DNA of 40,002 bases. Origin: Actinomycetota bacterium. Lineage in GTDB: Bacteria; Actinomycetota; Acidimicrobiia; Acidimicrobiales; Ilumatobacteraceae. Where the stretch lies: the NCBI GenBank assembly GCA_963169665.1, contig CAUJET010000100.1:1-40002 (forward strand), in the 5' to 3' direction. Position numbers and translations under genes: made by a program. Below the pieces are notes generated by a model. It made no database searches. It was not told where the DNA came from and worked only from the letters and a program-made list of their open reading frames with translations. Below, one piece after another: positions 23,948-31,551 of the stretch (the stretch's first letter is position 1; each line of letters opens with the position of its first letter).

Positions 23948-24409
23948 TCACTCGCCGCCGGCGGCGGCCAGGACTGCCTGCACGATGTTGTGGTAGCCGG
24001 TGCACCGGCACAGGTTGCCCTCGAGCCCGATCCGGACCTCTTCCTCGGACGGGTTCGGGTTCTCCTTCAGCAGGCTGGTGGCGGCCATCACCATGCCCGG
24101 CGTGCAGTACCCGCACTGCAGGGCGTGGTTCTCCATGAACGCCTGCTGCATCGGGTGCATCGTGCCGTCGGCGGCCGCCATGCCCTCGATCGTGGTGATC
24201 TCGGCACCGTCGGCCTGCACGGCGAGCACGGTGCAGCTCTTCACGGCTTCGCCGTTCAGGTGGAGGCTGCAGGCGCCGCACGACGAGGTGTCGCACCCGA
24301 TGTTGGTGCCCGTGAGGCCGAGGACCTCACGGACGTAGTGGACGAGCAACGTGCGCGGCTCGACGTCGCTGTCGTGCACGGTGCCGTTGACGGTGACGCG
24401 GATCTGCAT
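23948..24409 (-). CDS. coxS: CoxS-like 2Fe-2S small subunit
   Basis: 153 residues. The plant-type 2Fe-2S cysteines are in [16 protein letters not shown] with the fourth Cys in AVKSCTVLA; the second cluster is in [13 protein letters not shown] and [12 protein letters not shown]. This is the full set of eight cysteines. Family knowledge: it carries electrons from the molybdenum site of CoxL to the FAD of CoxM. The ATG at 24407-24409 has AAGGAAG at good spacing. It is the first gene of the S-L-M operon and is divergent from a Fur-family gene, with 289 bp between them. Confidence 0.95.
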   Translation of the reverse strand: MQIRVTVNGTVHDSDVEPRTLLVHYVREVLGLTGTNIGCDTSSCGACSLHLNGEAVKSCTVLAVQADGAEITTIEGMAAADGTMHPMQQAFMENHALQCGYCTPGMVMAATSLLKENPNPSEEEVRIGLEGNLCRCTGYHNIVQAVLAAAGGE

Positions 24410-24431
24410 GGCGCTTCCTTCTGATGTCGTG

Positions 24432-24461
24432 GTGATGTCGAGTGATGTCGAGTGATGTCGA
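24432..24461. repeat. Three tandem 10-bp repeats upstream of coxS
   Basis: GTGATGTCGA is repeated three times exactly, with a partial fourth copy (TGATGTCG at 24422). The array ends about 20 bp before the coxS start, so it lies in the promoter or leader. Confidence 0.9.
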
Positions 24462-24684
24462 GTTGTTCGGCGCGCTCTCGGCCGTCGTCGACCCGCGGTC
24501 GGAACGGACGTGGACGTGCTGCCCCCAGTGGCGCGCACATCATGCACCATTTCGCACGCCGTCGTGGCACGGGCGGCAGAGATGGGGCGCCGACCGCCGG
24601 TCGCCCCGCTCCGTCGACCGGGGGACGACGAAAACCCCCAGAGTGGTCAATCGGAGAATGGGTTCGGCTTTTGGGTTGCTTCGC

Positions 24685-24690
24685 TATAGT
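24685..24690 (+). promoter_or_regulatory. Putative -10 element (TATAGT) of the Fur-family gene
   Basis: TATAGT, close to the TATAAT consensus, ends 8 nt before the GTG at 24699. It is the best -10 match among the leaderless candidates. There is no ribosome binding site between them. Confidence 0.55.
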
Positions 24691-24698
24691 TCGCGGCA

Positions 24699-25148
24699 GT
24701 GACCGACATCGATGACATCGCTCTCCACCGTCTCCGCAAGGACGGCCAGCGGCTGACGACCGGGCGTCAGCTCATTCTCCGCACCCTCGAAGAGGCCAGC
24801 GGGCCCGTGACCATTCCCATGATCCTCCAGCGGCAGCCGACGCTGGCGCAGAGTTCCGTGTACCGGAACCTCGCCGTGCTCGAGCACGCAGGGCTGGTGA
24901 GCAAGATCTCCATGGGCGACGAACACGCCCACTACGAGCTGGGTGAGGAGATCACCAATCACCATCACCACCACACCGTCTGCACCTCGTGCGGCGCGGT
25001 GCGCGACGTGACGCTCTCGGCCGCGGCCGAGCGTTCGCTGGAGCGGGCGCTGCAGGATGCGGCGTTCGGCCAGTCGTTCGAGCTGCACCACCACCGCCTC
25101 GACCTCCTCGGTCGTTGCGCTGCGTGCGTCGCCGCCAGCGCCGACTGA
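24699..25148 (+). CDS. Fur-family metal-dependent transcriptional regulator
   Basis: 149 residues. The N-terminal winged helix runs to about residue 80 with RLTTGRQLILRTLEE and the recognition helix QSSVYRNLAVLEHAGLV. The metal part has a run of five His (NHHHHHTVCTSCG) with the first CxxC, and a second CxxC in LLGRCAACVA. A structural zinc site is therefore intact. Family knowledge: members sense iron, zinc, nickel or peroxide; which one cannot be read here, though the His-rich segment fits Zur or Fur. It faces coxS and may regulate it or only share the promoter region. The GTG start with a -10 eight nt upstream indicates a leaderless mRNA. Confidence 0.9.
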   Translation: MTDIDDIALHRLRKDGQRLTTGRQLILRTLEEASGPVTIPMILQRQPTLAQSSVYRNLAVLEHAGLVSKISMGDEHAHYELGEEITNHHHHHTVCTSCGAVRDVTLSAAAERSLERALQDAAFGQSFELHHHRLDLLGRCAACVAASAD

Positions 25149-25151
25149 CGA

Positions 25152-25178
25152 GCTCGGCCGGTGGATCTGGCGGCGAGC
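25152..25178. terminator. Weak hairpin between convergent genes
   Basis: GCTCG-GCC pairs with GGC-GG-CGAGC with a two-base bulge, between the Fur-family stop and the lipoprotein stop. The position fits a terminator but the stem is modest. Confidence 0.28.
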
Positions 25179-25185
25179 GAGCCAG

Positions 25186-26832
25186 TCAGCAGCTGACGCC
25201 GTCGGGCACCACGAGCGAGATGAGGTAGTCGTCGATCGCTCCGTCGATGCAGGCGTTCAACCCGTAGGCGGTGTGTTGGTCGGCCTCCACCTCGACGAAC
25301 ACGCCCTCCTCGAGCGTCTCGGCCATCGTCCGGCTGCCCTCGAAGGGGGTGGCGGGATCGCCGGTGTTGCCCACGACCACGATGGGCCCGGCGCCGGCAC
25401 CGGTGATCTCGAAGCCGTCGTCGCCCGCACCGGTGGCGCCCTGGGGGAACGAGGCGCAGATCAGCAACTCATAGGCGGCCGTCGTGCCGATGCGAGGTGA
25501 GGCCACGTAGAAGTCGGCGCGCCGCTCGACCGCTTCGTCGATGGCCGCGGCTGCATCGTCGGCAACGGGATCGTCGGCGCACGTGATCGCGAAGTAGGCC
25601 TCGAGCTCGTCGCCGTAGGTGCCGTCCGGCAGTCGACCGAAGTAGGCGTCGTAGAGCGCGAGCATGCCGGCGCCGTTGCCGGCTGCTGCCGAAGCGAGGG
25701 CCTCGGCGAGTTGCGGCCAGAAGGTGTCGGCGTACATGGCCTGCGCGACGCCGACTTCGAACACGCCTTGGGTGAGATCGGGCCGTCCGGCCGTGGTCGG
25801 GATGCGCGTCGTCTCCACCGCCACGAGCAGGTCGAGGAACGCCCCTTCGGCATCGCCGCCGTTGTTGAACGCGCAGGTGGCATCGGCCGAACAGTCGGCG
25901 AGGAAGCTGCTGAGCGAGGCGTCGAAGCCGGCAGCCTGCTGCACGAGGCCGTCGATCCGCCCGACGGTCGGATCGACCGCACCGTCGAGGACGGTCGCGC
26001 GCACGGTGTCGGGGAACAGGGTTGCCCAGGTCGCGCCGAGTTGGGTGCCGTAGCTCCAGCCGAAGTAGCTGACGGTGTCTTCGCCGAGCGCCTGACGCAC
26101 GAAGTCCATGTCGCGTGCCGCGTCGACGGTGGTGAGGTGCTGGAGGAGCGCACCGGATCGCTCGACGCAGCCGGCCGTGAACTCGACCGCGACCTCGCGC
26201 AGCGCAGCGTCCTCGGCGTCGTCGTCCGGACCGGTCTCGACGCCGAAGTACGGGTCGTAGGCGTCGACGCAGTCGACCGCGGGTTCGGACAAGCCGGTGC
26301 CACGTGGGTCGATGCCGATGATGTCGAACGTGTCGAGGAGCGGGCGGTTGTAGATGAACTCGGCCTGGGCGGCGAGGTCGGAGGCGCCGTACCCGGGACC
26401 GCCGGGGTTCACGAACAGCACGCCGATCCGGGCCGCGGGATCGGTGGCACGGTGGCGCACCAGGTAGAGCTCGATCTGGTCGCCGTCGGGGTCGTCGTGA
26501 TCGAGTGGGACCTCGAGGACGGCCTCGTCGACGCCGGCCTCGAGCTCGGTCCACTCGATCGTGCCGACGGGCGCGGTGGAGGATGGAGAGGCGGTCGCAT
26601 CGGTGACCGTCGGGTCGGTCGCATCCGTCGTGTCGCTCGACCCGTCGGGCGCCGACGTCGTGCCCGGGGCGACATCGGTCGTCCCGGTCGAGTCCGTCGC
26701 CGGCGTGGTGACCGTTTCGGTGGATGCCGTGGACGGGATCGACAGCGATTCGGAGCAGCCCGCGACGGCCAGCAGCCCGGCTACGCCGATGCAGGTGAGG
26801 ACGAGTGCGATGGGTGAACGTGCAGCAGACAC
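25186..26832 (-). CDS. TAP-like alpha/beta-hydrolase lipoprotein
   Basis: 548 residues. A lipoprotein signal is at the N-terminus with lipobox LAVAGC (Cys near residue 26). A Thr/Ser/Asp-rich linker follows (to about 90), then an alpha/beta-hydrolase of the tripeptidyl aminopeptidase type. It has GVLFVNPGGPGYGASDLA with the oxyanion region, the nucleophile elbow FGWSYGTQLG, and a C-terminal TAP-like domain with the acid Asp in VGNTGDPATPFEGS and His in EADQHTAYGLN. Family knowledge: secreted or surface-bound exopeptidases or esterases of actinobacteria. The GTG at 26830-26832 lies 6 nt after a TACTGT -10. An ATG in another frame overlaps it and is not used. The substrate is not predicted. Confidence 0.9.
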   Translation of the reverse strand: MSAARSPIALVLTCIGVAGLLAVAGCSESLSIPSTASTETVTTPATDSTGTTDVAPGTTSAPDGSSDTTDATDPTVTDATASPSSTAPVGTIEWTELEAGVDEAVLEVPLDHDDPDGDQIELYLVRHRATDPAARIGVLFVNPGGPGYGASDLAAQAEFIYNRPLLDTFDIIGIDPRGTGLSEPAVDCVDAYDPYFGVETGPDDDAEDAALREVAVEFTAGCVERSGALLQHLTTVDAARDMDFVRQALGEDTVSYFGWSYGTQLGATWATLFPDTVRATVLDGAVDPTVGRIDGLVQQAAGFDASLSSFLADCSADATCAFNNGGDAEGAFLDLLVAVETTRIPTTAGRPDLTQGVFEVGVAQAMYADTFWPQLAEALASAAAGNGAGMLALYDAYFGRLPDGTYGDELEAYFAITCADDPVADDAAAAIDEAVERRADFYVASPRIGTTAAYELLICASFPQGATGAGDDGFEITGAGAGPIVVVGNTGDPATPFEGSRTMAETLEEGVFVEVEADQHTAYGLNACIDGAIDDYLISLVVPDGVSC

Positions 26833-26838
26833 ATCGGA

Positions 26839-26844
26839 ACAGTA
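26839..26844 (-). promoter_or_regulatory. Putative -10 element (TACTGT) of the lipoprotein gene
   Basis: TACTGT ends 6 nt before the GTG start codon, consistent with a leaderless transcript. No Shine-Dalgarno is present. Confidence 0.45.
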
Positions 26845-26878
26845 GGCATTCGATGTCCAGGTGCTGGGGGACGCTTCC

Positions 26879-26884
26879 TAAGCT
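26879..26884 (+). promoter_or_regulatory. Putative -10 element (TAAGCT) of the HD-domain gene
   Basis: TAAGCT ends 10 nt before the ATG at 26895, so any leader would be only a few bases long. It is divergent from the lipoprotein promoter 35 bp away. Confidence 0.38.
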
Positions 26885-26894
26885 GGACGGCGCC

Positions 26895-27734
26895 ATGAGC
26901 ACCCCGCCGAACACCGCACCAGCGGTCTCCCCGCTCGATGCGTCCGCCGCTGTCTCTCCCGAGGCGATCGCGGCGCGCGATCGGCTGTCGGCGATCCTCA
27001 CCGCCGACGACCCGACCGAGCTGTTGTGGGTGGCGCAGGAGGACGGGTTCTTCGAGCGGTGGGTGCCCGAGATCTCGGCGCTCGCGATGGAGCAGGACCC
27101 GGTGCACCGGCACAAGGACGTCCTCACCCACACGTTCATGGTGACGGCCAACACCTCACCCCGGCTGCTGGTGCGACTCGCCGCCCTGTTCCACGACGTC
27201 GGCAAGAGCCGCACGCGCCGGTACGCGCGGGGGAAGGTCACGTTCCACCACCACGAGGCCGTCGGGGCGCGGATGACGCGCGATCGCCTCGTCACCCTCG
27301 GTCACGAGCCGGCGATGGTGGAGGACGTGGCCCGTCTCGTCGAGCTCAGCGGCAGGTTCCACGGCTACCAGCACGGCTGGGAGGACTCGGCGGTCCGTCG
27401 CTACGCGCGCGACGCCGGCCCGCTGCTCGGCGACCTGAACGAGCTCGTGCGGTGCGACTGCACCACTCGTCACTCGGAGAAGGTCCGTGGCTTGCAGCGC
27501 CGCATGGACGAGCTCGAGGGCCGGATCCGGCAGTTGGCGATCGACGAGGCGCGCAAGGCCGAGCGCCCCGAGCTCGACGGCGCGGAGATCATGGAGCTGC
27601 TCGGCATCGGCCCGGGTCGGGTGGTCGGCGAGGCGCGGGCGATGCTGCTCGAGCACGCACGCGCCCACGGCGCGCCCGATCACGACGAGGCGGTCGCGCT
27701 GCTGCGCTCGTGGTGGGCGGCCCGCAGCGGCTGA
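26895..27734 (+). CDS. HD-domain protein matching only the C-terminal half of CCA-adding enzyme
   Basis: 279 residues. It follows the HD half of actinobacterial CCA tRNA nucleotidyltransferases closely: ELLWVAQEDGFFERWVPEI, MEQDPVHRHKDVLTHTF, the metal-binding LFHDVGKSRTRR with His100-Asp101, TFHHHEAVGARMTR, and SAVRRYARDAGPLLGDLNEL plus RCDCTTRH. The N-terminal nucleotidyltransferase head (with its GGxxRD-type motif) is missing and nothing like it lies just upstream, where the divergent lipoprotein promoter sits. Family knowledge: the HD part of CCA enzymes can act as a phosphodiesterase/phosphatase. This could be a free-standing phosphohydrolase, a remnant, or a split enzyme. The last 55 bp overlap the convergent fusion gene. 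Confidence 0.85.
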   Translation: MSTPPNTAPAVSPLDASAAVSPEAIAARDRLSAILTADDPTELLWVAQEDGFFERWVPEISALAMEQDPVHRHKDVLTHTFMVTANTSPRLLVRLAALFHDVGKSRTRRYARGKVTFHHHEAVGARMTRDRLVTLGHEPAMVEDVARLVELSGRFHGYQHGWEDSAVRRYARDAGPLLGDLNELVRCDCTTRHSEKVRGLQRRMDELEGRIRQLAIDEARKAERPELDGAEIMELLGIGPGRVVGEARAMLLEHARAHGAPDHDEAVALLRSWWAARSG

Positions 27735-30391
27735 GCCACACGCTGCGTGATCGACGCGGCGATCGCACGCGACGCCGCCCACGCGGCGACCCCGACGGCC
27801 AGGGTGCCCACGAGCGCCACCCACGGCACGAACCACTCGAGCATCTGCGGCCACACCTGCCAGTGCACGAGGAACACGACGAACGACGCGCCGGCCAGGG
27901 TGCCCACGAGTCGCACCAACGGGGCGGGCACGGGGATCTGCGGCACCCACACCAGCAGGAGCATCGCCACGACGAGCACGAGTTCACGTCGACCGTCGCC
28001 GAAGTAGCCCGGCACGGCGAGCACCGCGGCGAGGGACACCACCATCCGCTGCCAGGCCGTCGACGCACGCGCGGCCATCCAGCCGATGACGAAGCACCAG
28101 GCGACCGTGTGGGTGCGGAAGATGGCGTTGTACGGGTCGCCGAACTGCACGACCTCGAACCGGAGCGCGAGCGTGATCACGCCGAACGCCGACGCCACCG
28201 CGAACGGCCATCGTCGCTCGAGCCGTCGGAACGGGCCGATCGACCAGAGCAGCGTGACCACGAGCATCGACTGGACGAGGGCTTCCAGGTACCAGTAGTT
28301 CCAGCGCCCGTCGCGCCGCCAGGACGAGCCGGTGTAGTTGTTGACGAGGAGTGTCGTGCCGAGGCTGTATCCGCCGGCGACGACCATGTTGACGGCGATC
28401 CACGCCGAGGTGGGAAGGGCGATGCGGGCGACGGCACGAAGCGCGTGCCGGGTTCGGTGTGCGACGTCGCTCGCGACCAGGCGGAAGCGGGCGAGGTTGT
28501 AGCCGGCGACGACGAGCAGGGCATGGGCGCCGCCGCGCAGGAAGAACACGTCCATGTGGGTGCCCACGACCAACACGATCGCGATCGCACGGAGGACGAC
28601 CGTGGTCTCGACGTCACGCCACCACCGGCGCACCCCTCGGCGTCGCCCGTGCTCGGCAGGGTGCGCAGGTCGCGACCCGGCGGTGGCATCGGCGATCGCC
28701 TGCAGTTCGGCGACCGTGCGGAGATGCCAATCGGTGGGGAGCGCGCCCAGGAGGCGCTCGATCCCGATCGAGATCTCGACGTACGACAGGGAATCGCCCC
28801 CGAGGGAGACGAAGGTGTCGTTCCCGCCGACCGCGCCGCCGGCGCGTCGGCCGCCGATGGTGCGTGCGTAGCACGACGCGACATCGACGGTGTCCGGTGC
28901 CGGTGGGGCGGTGCGATCCGCGCGCCCGAGCGCGAGGAGTCGATCGAGATCGGGCTTGCCGTTGTCGAGTCGCGGGGCCGGATGCGGCACCAGGCGGACG
29001 ACGCCGACGGGGAGGCCGAACTCGTCGGCGACCCGGCGGACGATCGACTCGCCTCGGCGCTGATCGATCGCTCGATCGTCCTGCCCGCCGGCATCGGCAT
29101 CGGCATCGGTTTCGGCGTCGTCATCGAGGCGGGCCACGACGACGAGGCCGTCGTCGCCGGCGACGACGGCGTCGAGCCCGTGGTGGGCGAGCCGGCGGGT
29201 CATGTCGTCGAGGCCGACACGGATGCCGAAGGGCTTCACGAACCGGCTCGCCCGCCCGACGATCTCCAGCCGGCCGTCGCCGTCGAACCGCCCGAAGTCG
29301 CCGGTGCGGAGCTCGTCGACCGTCCGCCCGAGCGCCAGATCGTCGGGGCCGACGGCGTAGCCGAGCATCACGTTCGGTCCCCGGTACACGACTTCGCCCG
29401 CGCCGGGCGGTGCCGCGGGATGCGGGCGCAACGTCACGGATCCGCCCGCCACCGCACGGCCCACCGTGTGCGGCGCGACCGCGACCTCGGAGGGATCGAG
29501 CACGGTCATCCGGGCCGTCGCCTCGGTCTGGCCGTACATCACGGCGAAGCCGTGGCCGAGCTCGGCCGCCCGGGCTGCTCGATGTCGCACCTGTGTGACC
29601 GGGAGACGCCCACCGGCCTGTGTGACCAGGCGCAGGCTCGGCACCGCCAGCGGATCCCGGCCGAGCCGTTCGAGTCGGGCGATGAGCTCGAACGTGTGCG
29701 GGACACCTGCGAGGGTGGTGACCTGGCGCTGCCGGACCGTCCGCCAGAACCGGTCGTCGACCACCGAATCGTCGGTGAGCACCACGGACGCGCCGATCGC
29801 GAGGTGTGAGTGCAGCACCGACAGGCCGTAGCAGTAGTGGAGGGGGAGCGACGTGATCGCCCGGTCGTCCTCGGTGAGGCCGAGTGCGACCGCGATGGCA
29901 TGGGCGTTCGCGTCGAGACCGTCGCCGCTCAGTCGCACCGCCTTCGCCACGCCGGTCGAGCCCGACGTCGGCATGACCAGCGCGAGGTCCGGATGCAGGG
30001 GCGCGGCCGCCCCGGTGACCAAGCGCCTCGCGGTGGCCCGACCCTGCTCGGTGTCGGAGGTGAGCAGCACCGCGTGGCCGGCGTGCAGCGCGGCGAGATG
30101 GCGGAGCACGGTGTCGAGCCGGTTGCCGCCCGAGACGTGCACCAGGCGACGAGCGGGACCGTCTGCATCGTCGGCCCCTGCGGTCGGGTCGTCACCGAGC
30201 CGATCGGCCAGTTCGTCGATGCGCGCGGCGAGATCCCCGTAGGTGCACATCTCGTCGCCGTCGACGAGGGCGATCCGAGATCCGAAGGTGGCGAGGGCAC
30301 TGACGAACGCAGGCGTCGACCGATGACGGTCGCACACCGCGGGTGCCCCGCTCCCGCGCCGGTCGCCGTGTCCGGGCGGTTCGCCGCGCAT
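27680..30391 (-). CDS. Fusion of adenylation enzyme, acyl/peptidyl carrier domain and acyltransferase_3-like membrane domain
   Basis: 903 residues in three parts. An AMP-binding (acyl/aminoacyl-adenylating) domain at about 20-455 has VMPTSGSTGVAKAVRLS, VMYGQTEATARM, RTGDFGRFDGDGRLEIVGR and the A10 lysine region PRLDNGKPDLDRL. A carrier domain near 485-555 has the phosphopantetheine site LGGDSLSYVEI, Ser534. The rest (about 580-890) has around ten membrane helices, beginning LRAIAIVLVVGTHMD, like acyltransferase family 3. The layout is analogous to DltA, DltC and a membrane acyltransferase in one chain: activate an acid, load it, transfer it at the membrane. The ATG at 30389-30391 overlaps the ABC ATPase stop (TGATG). 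A D-rich ADAD stretch links A and carrier domains. Substrate and acceptor are unknown. Confidence 0.85.
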   Translation of the reverse strand: MRGEPPGHGDRRGSGAPAVCDRHRSTPAFVSALATFGSRIALVDGDEMCTYGDLAARIDELADRLGDDPTAGADDADGPARRLVHVSGGNRLDTVLRHLAALHAGHAVLLTSDTEQGRATARRLVTGAAAPLHPDLALVMPTSGSTGVAKAVRLSGDGLDANAHAIAVALGLTEDDRAITSLPLHYCYGLSVLHSHLAIGASVVLTDDSVVDDRFWRTVRQRQVTTLAGVPHTFELIARLERLGRDPLAVPSLRLVTQAGGRLPVTQVRHRAARAAELGHGFAVMYGQTEATARMTVLDPSEVAVAPHTVGRAVAGGSVTLRPHPAAPPGAGEVVYRGPNVMLGYAVGPDDLALGRTVDELRTGDFGRFDGDGRLEIVGRASRFVKPFGIRVGLDDMTRRLAHHGLDAVVAGDDGLVVVARLDDDAETDADADAGGQDDRAIDQRRGESIVRRVADEFGLPVGVVRLVPHPAPRLDNGKPDLDRLLALGRADRTAPPAPDTVDVASCYARTIGGRRAGGAVGGNDTFVSLGGDSLSYVEISIGIERLLGALPTDWHLRTVAELQAIADATAGSRPAHPAEHGRRRGVRRWWRDVETTVVLRAIAIVLVVGTHMDVFFLRGGAHALLVVAGYNLARFRLVASDVAHRTRHALRAVARIALPTSAWIAVNMVVAGGYSLGTTLLVNNYTGSSWRRDGRWNYWYLEALVQSMLVVTLLWSIGPFRRLERRWPFAVASAFGVITLALRFEVVQFGDPYNAIFRTHTVAWCFVIGWMAARASTAWQRMVVSLAAVLAVPGYFGDGRRELVLVVAMLLLVWVPQIPVPAPLVRLVGTLAGASFVVFLVHWQVWPQMLEWFVPWVALVGTLAVGVAAWAASRAIAASITQRVAQPLRAAHHERSSATASS

Positions 30392-31551
30392 CAGCGGTCC
30401 GGTCGGCGGAACGCGACGACCCGTTCCGTGGCACGCACGTGCACCGCGTTCCCGGTGCGCGGCAGGCGGCTCGTCTGCAGCCTGGCGGTGACGATGGGGC
30501 CGGAGTTGAGGCGCACCATCACGACGGCGTCGTGTCCGTAGTACTGGCGCCCCACCACCGTGCCGGCCGCGCCGACGGGTATGCCGGCGCGACGCTCGTG
30601 ACCGAGCGCGTCGTCGTGACGGTCGGCGTCGTGCACGACGAGCTGCTCGGGGCGCACGAGGACGTCCACCGCTGCGCCACCGACGACGCCAGGATGCGCG
30701 ACCATCGACGCACCGAGATCGCCGAGCGCGCATCGCACGGTGACGGTGCCGTCGTCGCGCGCTGTCACGAACTCGCCGTGGAGCACGACTGCGTCCCCGA
30801 CGAACGTGCCGACGTCGAGCGACGCCGGGTGGTGGTACACCTCGGTGGGTTCGGCCGACTGGGCGATCCGACCGTCGAGCAGCACCGCCACCTGGTCGGC
30901 GATCGACAGCGCCTCCAACTGGTCGTGGGTGACGATCACCGCGGTGGCGCCGCTCGCACGCAACGCCTCGAGTACCTCGCCCCTCACCTGTGCGCGCAGG
31001 CCGGCGTCGAGCGACGAGAAGGGTTCGTCGAGCATCACGATCGCCGGGCGTGGTGCGAGCGCCCGGGCCAGGGCCACACGGTGCTGCATGCCGCCCGAGA
31101 GCTCGTGGGGACGCTTGCGTTCGATGCCCGGCAGGCCGACGAGCTCGAGGACCTCCGCGATGCGGCCCGATCGACGTTCGGCGCGGTCGAGTCCGAACCC
31201 GACGTTGCCCGCCACGGACAGGTGGGGGAAGAGCGCCCCTTCCTGCGGCACCACGCCCACCCGGCGCAGCTCGGGTGGTGTGCTGCGTTCGCGGTCGGCG
31301 ACCGGCGTCCCCCCGATCGAGACCGTGCCGCCGTCGGGACGTTCGAACCCGGCGACGATGCGGAGCAGCGTCGTCTTGCCGCCGCCGGAGGGACCGAGGA
31401 CGGCGGTGATGCTGCCGACCGGCACGACCAGGTCGACGCCGTCCAGCACCAGGGTGCTGCCGAAGGACTTGGTGACTCCTCGGACCTCGAGCGCCGGCAC
31501 CGCCGATACCGAGGGCACCTCCGGCGCCGGCGTTCGGTCGCGGTCAGTCAC
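30391..31551 (-). CDS. fbpC: Fe(III)-type ABC transporter ATPase
   Basis: 386 residues. Walker A is GPSGGGKTT, the Q-loop PQEGALFPH, the signature LSGGMQHRVALARAL, Walker B IVMLDEPFSSLD and the switch His in VTHDQLEA. A C-terminal TOBE-like part (about 270-375) follows, as in FbpC/PotA/UgpC importers. Family knowledge: it powers import through the FbpB-type permease. The GTG at 31549-31551 lies 8 nt inside the permease gene end. Its own stop overlaps the start of the adenylation-carrier-acyltransferase gene by one base (TGATG). Iron is inferred from the binding protein; sulfate, thiamine or phosphonate importers are alternatives for the ATPase alone. Confidence 0.88.
   Translation of the reverse strand: MTDRDRTPAPEVPSVSAVPALEVRGVTKSFGSTLVLDGVDLVVPVGSITAVLGPSGGGKTTLLRIVAGFERPDGGTVSIGGTPVADRERSTPPELRRVGVVPQEGALFPHLSVAGNVGFGLDRAERRSGRIAEVLELVGLPGIERKRPHELSGGMQHRVALARALAPRPAIVMLDEPFSSLDAGLRAQVRGEVLEALRASGATAVIVTHDQLEALSIADQVAVLLDGRIAQSAEPTEVYHHPASLDVGTFVGDAVVLHGEFVTARDDGTVTVRCALGDLGASMVAHPGVVGGAAVDVLVRPEQLVVHDADRHDDALGHERRAGIPVGAAGTVVGRQYYGHDAVVMVRLNSGPIVTARLQTSRLPRTGNAVHVRATERVVAFRRPDR

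Larger units (their letters stand above)
24410..24698. other. Divergent intergenic region between coxS and the Fur-family gene
   Basis: This 289-bp gap holds the coxS ribosome site, 10-bp tandem repeats (24432-24461) and the Fur-gene -10 near the right end. TTGACC on the minus strand (24646-24651) is a possible -35 for coxS, but I see no matching -10. No recognisable Fur box or small gene is visible. Confidence 0.5.
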
